Assembly (NCBI RefSeq): GCF_031569985.1
Contig: NZ_JAMQKA010000013.1
Location: 81,509 to 145,508, forward strand
Direction of reading: 5' to 3'
DNA length: 64,000 bases
Source of the DNA: JAMQKA01 sp031569985
GTDB lineage: Bacteria; Bacteroidota; Rhodothermia; Balneolales; Balneolaceae
Part shown: piece by piece, positions 1 through 8,694 of the stretch
How positions within the stretch are numbered: position 1 is the stretch's first letter
How the letters are laid out: each line of letters starts with the position of its first letter
The notes under the pieces: model-generated
The model's input: only the letters and a program-made list of their open reading frames with translations
What the model was told of the DNA's origin: nothing
The model's database searches: none
Program-made: the position numbers and the translations under genes

Positions 1-207
1 TTGCAGGAGATCAATATCGATCTGCACTTTGCTGGCCTCAAGGGTCCCGTACGGGATATTATGCTGCGATCCGGCTTGGCAAGGAGGCTGGGAGGGGCCC
101 ATTTCCATATGACGACCCACCAGGCTGTCCAATACATTTTAGAAAAGTGGCAGAAAAAAAATAGCTCAGACCATAGGTTCTCTGATTATATGGACACCGT
201 AGATTGA
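1..207 (+). CDS. C-terminal end of SulP-family anion transporter (STAS domain), partial
   Basis: This is the last 68 residues of an open frame that runs in from the left edge, so the real start lies outside the window. The sequence around DLHFAGLKGPVRDIM and the following HMTTHQAVQYI resembles the end of the cytoplasmic STAS domain that closes SulP-type sulfate/bicarbonate permeases. No membrane segment is visible because those helices would lie upstream. The tail after the STAS fold is short and polar. The assignment rests on the STAS pattern only, so a free-standing STAS protein is possible. Confidence 0.6.
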   Translation: MQEINIDLHFAGLKGPVRDIMLRSGLARRLGGAHFHMTTHQAVQYILEKWQKKNSSDHRFSDYMDTVD

Positions 208-655
208 TTGGTCAGTTACCAAGTGCTTTGTGCATTAAATAAATTCTAATGTTATAGTTTTCATTCTTGTACCGGTACTTTTTCTCAGCACGTAATGATG
301 CCTAAAGAATTGTTTTTTATACATTTGCCTATGGGGTGGTCAGGTTGATTTGAACGGGATATAGAAAAGGTGACCGCTCCAAATATTAGAAATCTTTAAT
401 CTATGTATTGACTTTTACTGATAAGTCAGCAATCTTTTGTATGCCGATATCACTGTATAGTTAATAAAATCTAACTTGAACTGTACTGTATTTAGGGCTA
501 ATGTTTGTGTAGTAATAAAATTTGTAACAGATACAATTTTCACTCTCTTGTAGAGTGTACAACAAACATGGTAGAAATGTCGGTCAACGGCTATTACCAA
601 AAATTGAGTCTACAAACAACCAATAAAAAAAGATAAAATCTAAGGAGATAAAACC
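208..655. other. Intergenic region upstream of the pilus locus
   Basis: About 450 bases of AT-rich sequence without a convincing gene. It must hold the promoter of the first pilin-like gene, but I cannot point to one well-formed promoter. A strong Shine-Dalgarno (aaggag, 642-647) lies eight bases before the ATG at 656. Confidence 0.5.
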
Positions 656-1093
656 ATGGGTCAACAACAATTGTTACTCGTAATTCTCGTAACCATTATC
701 GTCGGTATCGCTACGGTAGTGGCAATTAACACATTCTCAAGTGCAGCTGACAGCGCAAACCTTGATGCTGTTCGCCAGGATGTTGCTTCAATCGCTGCCT
801 CAGCACAAGGCTATTATATGAAGCCTGATATGCTGGGTGGTGGAGGACAAGATTTTGATGGTATGACATTTGAAAATATAGCTTTTGGTGGTACTATCAG
901 TTCTAGTGGCATGATAGCATGGAATGAAAATGGAACTTATGTCCTAAGCGACGATGGTTCTGCAACAGGTATCACAATCACTGCCCACCCAGCTAGTGAC
1001 GATAACTACGATGCTTCTGATCCTGAAAATGCAACTGCTACTAACAGTCTTTCGGCAGAAATTCAACCAGATGGTCTGAGCTGGGGATCATAA
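656..1093 (+). CDS. Type IV pilin-like protein 1
   Basis: A 145-residue protein whose first 25 residues form a single hydrophobic helix (MGQQQLLLVILVTIIVG), followed by a Ser/Gly/Asp-rich soluble part. This is the build of a type IV pilin or pseudopilin: an N-terminal helix that packs into the filament core and a small head. It is unusual in lacking the basic leader before the cleavage glycine and the Phe1/Glu5 of classical pilins. If Gly2 is the cleavage residue, the leader is only Met-Gly. The start is fixed by a strong aaggag Shine-Dalgarno. A second protein with the same start (MGQQQ, then ANLDAV) lies at 2768, and the pilus motor genes follow. The major-subunit role is inferred from position, RBS strength and the downstream terminator. 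Confidence 0.75.
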   Translation: MGQQQLLLVILVTIIVGIATVVAINTFSSAADSANLDAVRQDVASIAASAQGYYMKPDMLGGGGQDFDGMTFENIAFGGTISSSGMIAWNENGTYVLSDDGSATGITITAHPASDDNYDASDPENATATNSLSAEIQPDGLSWGS

Positions 1094-1120
1094 ATAATCA
1101 AAACTTTTAATCTGTTCTGC

Positions 1121-1160
1121 AAAGCCTTCTCTCCTGCTTTATAGGGGAGGAGGCTTTTTT
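1121..1160 (+). terminator. Rho-independent terminator after pilin-like gene 1
   Basis: A 15-bp stem with a few G-T pairs (aaagccttctctcct against aggggaggaggcttt) closes a six-base loop and is followed by a run of T. It lies 28 bases after the pilin stop. It would let the first pilin be made in excess over the rest of the cluster. Confidence 0.8.
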
Positions 1161-1176
1161 ATATGATTGGATCATA

Positions 1177-2670
1177 ATGCTAAAAACCCAAATTAAATTT
1201 AGAAATATTCCCCTATACCTAATTGGGGCTTTTGTATTTCTCGCATTATTTATTCCGATAGCTGGTATTGGAATGTATGACTCTAAAAGAATTTTTGAGT
1301 TATGCTTATTTGTAGGCTTATCTATATTGTTTTTGTGTCTTACCTTTCAATTAAAAAATGAAAAGGAAGACTTATATATATCTCATTTATGTGCTACATC
1401 ATTATGTGTCTTCACATCATTTGGAATTATCTCAGCTTATCTATCGAAATTTCCAAGATATGGGTTTATTGAAGCATTTCTATTTAGCATAGTTATTTTA
1501 ACAATTATTTTAATTTCAAAAAGAGATGTATTTGGACATTATAGGCTTGGTGTATTTGTTCAATCATTGGCTGTTATTTTCTCAACTGTATATTTGATCT
1601 ATTTTTTTGGCAATTACATAGCAGCCCATTTGAATCCATTGGTTCCTATGTGGCCCGATAGACTGTCCGTATCATTGCATATTGGAGATAATGTTTATAA
1701 CGGTAAAGAGGTCCTTAATTTTGTTCACAAACGTTTTTTCAATCATATCCAGACATGGACACTGCCACTACTTATTTCCCTAGCACTTTTTTTTAAGACG
1801 AAAAAAATTTATAGAAATCTACTGTTCATTTTAATTGCTTGTTGGTGGAGTTTGGTTTTTGCCTCTGGTGCACGAGGAACTCTGGTAGCACTGATTATTT
1901 CCGGTTTCTTTTTATTTATACTATTTAGGAAAAAAAGCTACCGGTTTTTGGGCATTGCTGTATGTACTGCAATTGCCGGCTTTGTTATTTACTACTTACT
2001 TTTTCAAATATTCGTACCCAGCAAATCATTACCAGTCGCACGAATGACCGACAGTGGACGTTTGGGAATGTGGGTAAGAGCTCTGGAGATGTGGTTTGCA
2101 AGTCCACTTATGGGAGCTGGCCCTATGCACTATGCTGTTCTACAAGAAGTGCCTTATTTTGCCCATCCTCATAATTTTTACTTGCAATTACTATCAGAGT
2201 GGGGAGGGGTAGCTTTCTTGGGCTTCTTAGCTTTACTGATATTGTATGTGGTTTTTATAAAAAAGAGATTTCTAAACAGTAATTTTGTATTCAATAACCT
2301 TACTTATCGTAATTCTACCGTATATATGGGGTTTTTCGGGTCCGCCATGGCTGGATTTTTGCATGCTGGCGTTAGTGGAGTTTTCCACACTCCTGTAAGC
2401 CAGATCTGGGCGATAATTATTATTTCTTGGCTTATCAGTTTATGGAATCGAAAAAATGATAACAGTAAAATAATTTCAGTTAAGAGAAAGCATTTATCAG
2501 TAGTCTATTTATGTTTAATTATTGGATTATGCATATTGGTTAAACCTGATATACCTAGGCTTGATAAGACTCATGAGCTCTATAGAAAGCAATTTGATAA
2601 ACCCAAAGTACACCCTCGTTTTTGGGAGCAGGGTTTGATATATGAGGATGCCGTGAATGTGGATAATTGA
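1177..2670 (+). CDS. O-antigen ligase/polymerase-like membrane protein (Wzy_C/PglL type)
   Basis: A 497-residue polytopic membrane protein with around ten hydrophobic segments. The region near residues 285-350 holds the pattern of the O-antigen ligase family: TDSGRLGMWVRALEMW, a short MGAGPMHY stretch, then FAHPHNFYLQLLSEWGG. Proteins of this family either polymerise or ligate O-antigen, or transfer an oligosaccharide to pilin (PglL/PilO/TfpO). It sits between two pilin-like genes, so an O-oligosaccharyltransferase that glycosylates these pilins is the most attractive reading. That is inferred from context, since the family fold alone cannot separate ligase, polymerase and pilin transferase. 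Its GC is lower than that of the downstream pilus genes. Confidence 0.7.
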   Translation: MLKTQIKFRNIPLYLIGAFVFLALFIPIAGIGMYDSKRIFELCLFVGLSILFLCLTFQLKNEKEDLYISHLCATSLCVFTSFGIISAYLSKFPRYGFIEAFLFSIVILTIILISKRDVFGHYRLGVFVQSLAVIFSTVYLIYFFGNYIAAHLNPLVPMWPDRLSVSLHIGDNVYNGKEVLNFVHKRFFNHIQTWTLPLLISLALFFKTKKIYRNLLFILIACWWSLVFASGARGTLVALIISGFFLFILFRKKSYRFLGIAVCTAIAGFVIYYLLFQIFVPSKSLPVARMTDSGRLGMWVRALEMWFASPLMGAGPMHYAVLQEVPYFAHPHNFYLQLLSEWGGVAFLGFLALLILYVVFIKKRFLNSNFVFNNLTYRNSTVYMGFFGSAMAGFLHAGVSGVFHTPVSQIWAIIIISWLISLWNRKNDNSKIISVKRKHLSVVYLCLIIGLCILVKPDIPRLDKTHELYRKQFDKPKVHPRFWEQGLIYEDAVNVDN

Positions 2671-2767
2671 AGACCTTATTTTAAGCGTAGAATTAGAATT
2701 CCTTCATGTATTATGATTGAATCAAGAAATTAAATATTCTACTATATACTAATTCATATGGAAAGTT

Positions 2768-3145
2768 ATGGGGCAACAACAAATATTCATCATCATATTA
2801 GTTACTGTAATTGTAGCAATTGCTTCTATTATTGCGATTGATACTATGCAGGAGAGCAACGAAAGTGCTAACCTTGATGCTGTTCAGCAAGATATGATTC
2901 TTATCCTAAATGAAGCGCAGGCTTATTATTTCAGGCATGAGATGATGCAGGGCGGTGGCCGGAGCTTTGATGACATTGATATGACGGATATCAGCATTGG
3001 AGATTCAACGGCTAACGGCACCTATTCCTTGACCGGTAGCGGAAACTCCCTGGAGGTGAAGGGAGAGGGACGGTATGAAGACGCAACTCTTATTGCGACG
3101 GCAGAATTTAAAAACGACCAACTACAAGTTGATTGGGATTATTAA
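2768..3145 (+). CDS. Type IV pilin-like protein 2
   Basis: A 125-residue protein sharing its plan with the product at 656: MGQQQ start, a 22-residue hydrophobic helix (IFIIILVTVIVAIASIIA), an ANLDAVQQDM stretch and a GGG(R/Q)SFDD-like segment. The rest is a small polar head. The shared first 60 residues show the two are paralogues. Like its partner it lacks a classical basic leader and Glu5. The Shine-Dalgarno is weaker here and no terminator follows, so it may be a minor subunit. That is inference. Confidence 0.72.
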   Translation: MGQQQIFIIILVTVIVAIASIIAIDTMQESNESANLDAVQQDMILILNEAQAYYFRHEMMQGGGRSFDDIDMTDISIGDSTANGTYSLTGSGNSLEVKGEGRYEDATLIATAEFKNDQLQVDWDY

Positions 3146-3214
3146 TGTTGAACGGCATTTTCGCTTTTTATTTGTAACAACGGCTTATTATTTGCATCAT
3201 GTTGCTTAAAGCAG

Positions 3215-4606
3215 TTGGCTAAATTACGGCTGATTCAAAAGATAAAATACTACAGACAGATGGCACAGTTTAGATTAAAGGCAACCTCGGCCCAGGGCAA
3301 GATGATAAAAACAGAATTTGAGGCTGATTCCAAGAAGGATGCCGAGAAGAAAGTTGAAAAGATCTCCCGTAAAAATGGCTTGAAAGTTCATTCTATTGAT
3401 AAAAAAGAGACCTATGTATACAAGGTCAAAAAAGGCGCTAAGAATGAAGTAAAGGGCGAACAAGAGGCCTACAGTAAAGAAGAGCTCGAAAAAGCGCTGG
3501 TCAAGCTGGGGTATAAAGTCATCAGTATCAATAAAAAATGGTTTGATTGGAAGGGTGGTGTTCCCAACAAGGAGGTTGTTACGTTTATTCGCCTTTCGGC
3601 CGACCTTCTGAAGCAGCAGCTCAGCTTTGATGAGATTTTGACGCTCCTTTACGAAGATACGCAAAACAAGCGGATGAAAGAGGTCATCAAGCAGATTCAA
3701 AAAGATCTGAAGGATGGTAAAGAGGGATCCGAAGTCTATGGCAAGCATGAAGATGTCTTTGGCAAGTTTGCCGCTTACATGCTCAGCGTTGCTTCCACCA
3801 GTGGTAACATGGCCGAAGTGTTTGAGAGCACGGCTAAATTCATGGAGCGGGATGCCGAGTTTAAGAAAAATCTGCGCCGTTCGCTGATGATGCCTACCAT
3901 TACGGTAATTGCAGTTATTGGAGTTGTGCTTTTCTATGTCGGGTATATATTCCCCGAGATGGCAGGTGTATTTGTGGATATGGATATCAACCTTGAGCAG
4001 CAAGCCCCGATGACGGCTGCCACATTAGATTGGAGTGCCTGGCTCCAGACAAATTGGCTATACCTTACGTTGGGGACGATTCTTCCCATAGTTGGATTTA
4101 TATATTATATAAAGACTCCAAAAGGGAAGCTTATGTTGGATAAGCATATCCACAAACTACCTGTCATGGGTGATTTGATGCACAAGACGAGTATCGAGAT
4201 TTTTTCCCGTGTATTCTATACCCTTTACAGTGGATCCGGGCAAAATATTGAGGTAATCAAGGTGGCGGCAGAAGCATGCAGAAATAAATACATGGAGAAA
4301 CAGATCAAAGAAGTTGCCATCAAAATGATGCTGAAAGAGGGAGCCGGGTTGATAGAATCACTCAAAGCAACCGGTGTGTTTACGAATACGGCTATCAGCC
4401 GGTTTAAGCTGGGGGCGGAATCGGGTGCTCTTCGTGAGAACGCGCAACAGCTGGCTGAATATTATGAAATACAGACCACGTATAAGATGGAATCTGTGAT
4501 TGACCTGATCAGTCTTTTTGTGAACCTGTTTATTTGTATTGCTCTTGTTGCGATTACTGTCGTTTCATCTGAATCGGCACTGATTAAGCCACAGTCAGGA
4601 ATGTAA
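3215..4606 (+). CDS. pilC: PilC/GspF-family pilus inner-membrane platform protein
   Basis: 463 residues in the PilC/GspF family, the inner-membrane platform on which the assembly and retraction ATPases act. Residues about 110-250 and 310-440 form two helical GspF-type domains, each followed by membrane segments (near 229-247, 283-300 and 432-452). The second repeat has EIFSRVFYTLYSGSGQ and the first has TFIRLSADLLKQQLSF, equivalent positions of the duplicated domain. The N-terminal 100 residues are a charged extension with two related segments. The longest frame starts at a TTG. The ATG at 3260 (MAQFRLKATS) is an equally good or better start. Confidence 0.88.
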   Translation: MAKLRLIQKIKYYRQMAQFRLKATSAQGKMIKTEFEADSKKDAEKKVEKISRKNGLKVHSIDKKETYVYKVKKGAKNEVKGEQEAYSKEELEKALVKLGYKVISINKKWFDWKGGVPNKEVVTFIRLSADLLKQQLSFDEILTLLYEDTQNKRMKEVIKQIQKDLKDGKEGSEVYGKHEDVFGKFAAYMLSVASTSGNMAEVFESTAKFMERDAEFKKNLRRSLMMPTITVIAVIGVVLFYVGYIFPEMAGVFVDMDINLEQQAPMTAATLDWSAWLQTNWLYLTLGTILPIVGFIYYIKTPKGKLMLDKHIHKLPVMGDLMHKTSIEIFSRVFYTLYSGSGQNIEVIKVAAEACRNKYMEKQIKEVAIKMMLKEGAGLIESLKATGVFTNTAISRFKLGAESGALRENAQQLAEYYEIQTTYKMESVIDLISLFVNLFICIALVAITVVSSESALIKPQSGM

Positions 4607-4733
4607 CTCGAGGAATTACAATTATCCATGCACCGAATAACAATTGAGAGTTATAAAACGGATTAGTTCTACACTCACTGAGATTGTTGAGTATTACGAA
4701 TAGTTGTTGTTTGAGCTTGATAAATGAAAAACT

Positions 4734-6509
4734 ATGGGCAAGGTCAATACCCGCAGACATATAGGCAATATTCTCCTGAACCGGGGAGTGATTAGCGAGG
4801 AGCAGTTAAGCACCGCTAACTCTATTCTCGAGGAGGAGCCGGAATCCACGAACCGCCGGTTAGGGCAGATTCTATACCAGGATTTGGGCTTGGACCGGCA
4901 TGCCGTCATGAAAGAGATTGCCAATATCTATGCCTTTGACGAGGTTTTTGAAGGAGTGGATAAAATTGATGGCAGTGTAATCGAGGAGATCCAAAAAAAT
5001 ATTGAGGACCTTCCCCAGGAAATCATTGACGAGCTTGTACACCAAAAGGCGGTGCCACTGCAGAAGAGTCAAAATGAGCTGACGATTGCCGCCGCCGATC
5101 CCTCTGATCCGACGCTTTCAACAATCATTTCCCGGCTTAATTTCAAGCATTTCGAAATTTTTTATTGCCGGTACGAGCTTGTCGAGCAGATTTTGACGGA
5201 GGTCTATGAACAGAAAAATGAGTTCCTGGACCTGCTGGAAGAGATTGACTACGAGGAGCCTGACCTGCAGGAGTCGGAAGACCAGATTGACGAAGAGGAG
5301 ATCGACGCCGAGATCAACCAGAGTATGCTCAACTCCCTTGTGGAGGGTATGCTCGTTGAGGCAGTGCGTCAGGGGGTTAGTGATATTCACATTATTCCAA
5401 CGGGAAAGACCACGACGGATATCCGTTTTCGTATTGACGGTAAACTACAGATGTGGTATGAGCAAAAGAATGTAAAACCGGAAGCGATATCGGCCGTTGT
5501 TAAGGATAAAACCCGTAATGTAGACCGTTTTGAACGCGATGCTTCCCAAGACGGCTTTATTCAGCGAGCGGTAGATAACCACAGCATCCGCTATCGGGTT
5601 TCCATTATGCCGATGGTAGGGGAACAGTTTGACCGCAAGTTTGAATCGATCGTTATTCGAATCCTGGATGATCGCAAGGTGATAACCGACCTTGGAAAAT
5701 TGGGCCTCCAGACCAAGGCGAAAGAAGATTTTGTAAAAGCTATTGAGAAGCCCTCTGGTATTGTGATCGTAACAGGGCCCACCGGTAGTGGTAAATCGAC
5801 GACGCTGGTTGCCGCCCTCTATTACGTGATTGAACCCACGGTGAATGTGCTGACAGTAGAGGATCCCGTGGAGTATCTTATTGAGGGGGCCCGTCAGCTC
5901 AAGCTCAGCAACCACATGACGTTTGACCAGGCCATGCGCGGGATTTTGCGGCACGATCCGGATATTGTGCTGGTAGGTGAGATCCGGGACCTGAAAACGG
6001 CTGAAATTGCGATTAAACTTGCGAATACCGGTCACCTGACCTTTTCTACACTTCACACGAATGATGCTCCCAGTGCCATATCGCGATTATACAAAATGGG
6101 TGTGGAACCGTTCCTGATCTCAAGTGCGGTAAATTTGATTATGGCACAGCGATTGGTTCGGAGGCTCTGCAGTAATTGTAAGGAGGCCTACGAGCCCCAT
6201 CCAGAGACGGCCAAGGGTATTGGGTTTACAGAAAAAGAGGTTGAGGAAACCACCTTTTACCGGGCGGTGGGGTGCGAAAAGTGCAACGGCATCGGGTTCA
6301 AGGGACGGGCGGCAATTATGGAGGCGCTGTATTTCGACAAGCAGATCCGAAAGATGATCCTTGAATCGGGCAGTGAAATTGATGAGCTGGGAATCAAAGA
6401 ATATGCTATGAGTCAGGGTATGTTGAGTCTGCGGGGATCTGGACGTGAACGTATTAAGTCTGGCATCACAACCATTGAAGAAATTGTAGCAATCACGATA
6501 GAAGATTAA
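4734..6509 (+). CDS. pilB: PilB/GspE-type pilus assembly ATPase
   Basis: 591 residues. An N-terminal MshEN-like region (about 1-150) is followed by an acidic linker and the GspE core. Walker A is GPTGSGKSTT near residue 348, the Asp-box region is DIVLVGEIRD near 410, and a His-rich FSTLHTNDAPSA segment follows. The zinc-binding tetracysteine CSNC (near 479) and CEKC (near 513), typical of PilB/GspE assembly motors and absent from PilT, marks this as the extension ATPase. It would hydrolyse ATP at the inner membrane to drive pilin insertion through PilC. Confidence 0.93.
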   Translation: MGKVNTRRHIGNILLNRGVISEEQLSTANSILEEEPESTNRRLGQILYQDLGLDRHAVMKEIANIYAFDEVFEGVDKIDGSVIEEIQKNIEDLPQEIIDELVHQKAVPLQKSQNELTIAAADPSDPTLSTIISRLNFKHFEIFYCRYELVEQILTEVYEQKNEFLDLLEEIDYEEPDLQESEDQIDEEEIDAEINQSMLNSLVEGMLVEAVRQGVSDIHIIPTGKTTTDIRFRIDGKLQMWYEQKNVKPEAISAVVKDKTRNVDRFERDASQDGFIQRAVDNHSIRYRVSIMPMVGEQFDRKFESIVIRILDDRKVITDLGKLGLQTKAKEDFVKAIEKPSGIVIVTGPTGSGKSTTLVAALYYVIEPTVNVLTVEDPVEYLIEGARQLKLSNHMTFDQAMRGILRHDPDIVLVGEIRDLKTAEIAIKLANTGHLTFSTLHTNDAPSAISRLYKMGVEPFLISSAVNLIMAQRLVRRLCSNCKEAYEPHPETAKGIGFTEKEVEETTFYRAVGCEKCNGIGFKGRAAIMEALYFDKQIRKMILESGSEIDELGIKEYAMSQGMLSLRGSGRERIKSGITTIEEIVAITIED

Positions 6510-6550
6510 ATAGGCTGAACATTATATTACGTTAATTAAATTCAATTTAA

Positions 6551-6580
6551 TTGACATATTTACACTGAATAGTTTAACTG
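6551..6580 (+). promoter_or_regulatory. Candidate promoter upstream of the cyclic-nucleotide-binding gene
   Basis: A TTGACA box is followed after about 17 bases by TTAACT in an AT-rich stretch, and TAGTTTA nearby also resembles the Bacteroidota -7 element. It lies about 75-100 bases before the gene at 6656. This is pattern-based only. Confidence 0.3.
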
Positions 6581-6655
6581 TTAAAATAAAATGTATATAT
6601 CTATAGATGTCCATCCTGTACGGTAATTAAGGCATCAACTTAAGGAGATAGTATT

Positions 6656-7159
6656 ATGATCGATGATGGTCAAACTGAACGAGATGTAACTCCCGATTAT
6701 ATCCGGAGGTTTTTAAAGGAGCCTCCATTACTTTTGAGAAATTTCCACTATGAGGATATCATGGAATTCCTCAACCTTGGGGTTGAAGAACGGTTTATGC
6801 AGGATGATGTTATTATCAATGAATCAGAGTATGTAAATTCGGCTTTCCTTATTGCGGAAGGCAAAGTTTCAATTTGGAAAGATAATATCCAGTTGGCTGT
6901 ACTTTCAGAAGGCAATTTTTTGGGTGAAACGTTCTTATTCAGCAAAAACAATCGGATGGCAAAAGTAGTATCTGAAGGGGAAAGTCTGCTTCTTCAATTC
7001 AAGCGGTATGACGCGTTGAATTTCTTTCGCAAGAAGCCGGAAAAACTTTTTAATATTTTCACCCGCAATATTATTGAAATTCAGCAGCAAAAGATCAGTA
7101 ATATGAATGTTCAGTTATTAAAGCTTAAAAAGCGATTATTGAATGATACTGGCTGGTAA
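6656..7159 (+). CDS. Cyclic-nucleotide-binding-domain protein within the pilus locus
   Basis: 167 residues with the beta-roll pattern of a cNMP-binding (CAP_ED) domain: DVIINESEYVNSAFLIAEG, KVSIWKDN, LSEGNFLGETFLF, then a hinge helix (KPEKLFNIFTRNIIEIQQQK). There is no room for a helix-turn-helix, so it is not a complete Crp/Fnr regulator. The phosphate-cassette arginine is not obvious (the segment reads GETFLFSKNNRMA), so ligand binding is uncertain. A strong aaggag Shine-Dalgarno precedes the ATG. Placement between the PilB and PilT motors suggests that it modulates a motor in response to a nucleotide or as a protein-interaction module. This is inference. Confidence 0.75.
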   Translation: MIDDGQTERDVTPDYIRRFLKEPPLLLRNFHYEDIMEFLNLGVEERFMQDDVIINESEYVNSAFLIAEGKVSIWKDNIQLAVLSEGNFLGETFLFSKNNRMAKVVSEGESLLLQFKRYDALNFFRKKPEKLFNIFTRNIIEIQQQKISNMNVQLLKLKKRLLNDTGW

Positions 7160-7419
7160 TGGGCGCGATGAACACTGAATAACCCCACCTGTCAAAGAAC
7201 CGATGTGAGTAAAGATTGATAAATAAAGTTAAGATTTTTTAATATTAGTCTTTTTTTCTATAATGGGTCAGACCCGTTTGCAAAATATCAGTTCATAGTA
7301 TTCTAAATATTCTTATAATACTACATACTCGAATAAATTAATATCATTGATTGTCTCTTACCATGTGGAATAAAATTGAAGAGATCTAGTAAGGGATAAT
7401 AAACTATACTTCAAATTCT
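7160..7419. other. Intergenic gap between the cNMP-binding gene and pilT
   Basis: About 260 bases, AT-rich, with no gene or clear hairpin. No good Shine-Dalgarno precedes the pilT start, which is common in Bacteroidota-type genes. Confidence 0.4.
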
Positions 7420-8664
7420 ATGGAACAGGCTGTAGGTACAAATCGACTGAAAGAACTGGCTGCGCCGATGGCAAACCAGATGTCAAAAACGGCCAAAGGG
7501 TTGGAAAGGCATAAAGAGATTGGGCGAATTATAGAAAACCAGTCGGATGAGGTCCGGATAACGCTGACAAATATTCTGGATGATTTTTTGATGGAGATGA
7601 ATGACAACGAGGCCTCAGATATTGATATTGGTGGACCGGGATGCGGTGGTAAAGTTTGGTACAGAATTCACGGGGACAAATCACCCTCACAGAAGGTTGA
7701 CTACGAACTTAGCTTGGTAGAAACTGACTTCCTGCTGCATAATGCCATTATGCCAACTCAGCGTCAGCACCTGTTGGATAACAAAAATCTTGACTTCTCT
7801 TATTCCATTGAGCTTGGAGAAGAAAGCCAGCGGTTCCGTGCCGATATGTATTTTGACCTGGAGCACCTGGCATTGAACATGCGGAAGATAGAGAATGAAA
7901 TCCGGCCTTTTCGGGGACTGAACCTGCACCCGGAGATTGCCAAAGCCCTCAGTCTTAAATATTACAAGTACGGGCTTACCCTCATCACCGGGATTACAGG
8001 ATCGGGGAAATCATCTACGCTCGACACCATTATCGATGCCAACAACAGAAGCATCGACTCCCACATAGTAATTATTGCATCCCCGGTAGAGCTGATTCAT
8101 GACCCGATACGATCAGTGGTACGACACCGTGAAGTTGGTCGTGATGTGGCTTCTTTCAAGGAGGGCGCCGTTCAGGCTTTGCGACAGGACCCCGACATTA
8201 TTGTTGTTGGGGAGCTCAGAGACCCGGAAACTATAATGACGACGTTGGAGATTACCGATTCGGGTCACAAAACCTTTGGTACGCTCCACACTTCCTCTGC
8301 CATGGAAAGTATTGAGCGAATTTTGGGTGAGGTGCCGCCCGATGAGCAGAACCGGGTGCGAACAAGACTGGCAGACGTGTTAACCTGCGTCATTAGCCAG
8401 AAACTGGTCCCAAGTCTCGATGGTAAGCGAGTTCTCGCCAAAGAAGTTTTGCTGGTCAACAGTTCCGTAAAGGCAGCCATCCGAAACAACAATGTGAATG
8501 AGATTTATCAAATGCTGATGGAAGGTGGAGAAAAGGGGATGAACACCATGGAACAAGATCTCAAACGGCTTTATGATGAGGGTAAAATTTCCAGGGAAGA
8601 GGCGATAAATAATGCCAATAACAAAAAGCGTGTAATGCAGCTTCTCACTGGAAATGATCTCTAA
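7420..8664 (+). CDS. pilT: PilT-type pilus retraction ATPase
   Basis: 414 residues. An N-terminal extension of about 50 residues precedes the PilT N-domain (NDNEASDIDIGG). Walker A (TGITGSGKSST) lies near residue 190, Walker B (DPDIIVVGELRDPET) near 258, and the FGTLHTSSAMESIERI His box follows. The C-terminal AIRN segment matches the AIRNLIRE-type motif needed for retraction in PilT. There is no tetracysteine, which separates it from the PilB product encoded upstream. It should power pilus depolymerisation. The family is certain; an actual retraction role follows from the family. Confidence 0.9.
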   Translation: MEQAVGTNRLKELAAPMANQMSKTAKGLERHKEIGRIIENQSDEVRITLTNILDDFLMEMNDNEASDIDIGGPGCGGKVWYRIHGDKSPSQKVDYELSLVETDFLLHNAIMPTQRQHLLDNKNLDFSYSIELGEESQRFRADMYFDLEHLALNMRKIENEIRPFRGLNLHPEIAKALSLKYYKYGLTLITGITGSGKSSTLDTIIDANNRSIDSHIVIIASPVELIHDPIRSVVRHREVGRDVASFKEGAVQALRQDPDIIVVGELRDPETIMTTLEITDSGHKTFGTLHTSSAMESIERILGEVPPDEQNRVRTRLADVLTCVISQKLVPSLDGKRVLAKEVLLVNSSVKAAIRNNNVNEIYQMLMEGGEKGMNTMEQDLKRLYDEGKISREEAINNANNKKRVMQLLTGNDL

Positions 8665-8694
8665 AATTGAATATTTAACTTTATTGACGGCTTA

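Noticed and set aside
3275..4003. 242-aa - strand frame opposite pilC
   Set aside because: It lies wholly antisense to a gene with clear GspF-family sequence and shows no motif of its own.
5445..6056. 203-aa - strand frame opposite pilB
   Set aside because: Antisense shadow of the PilB core motifs.
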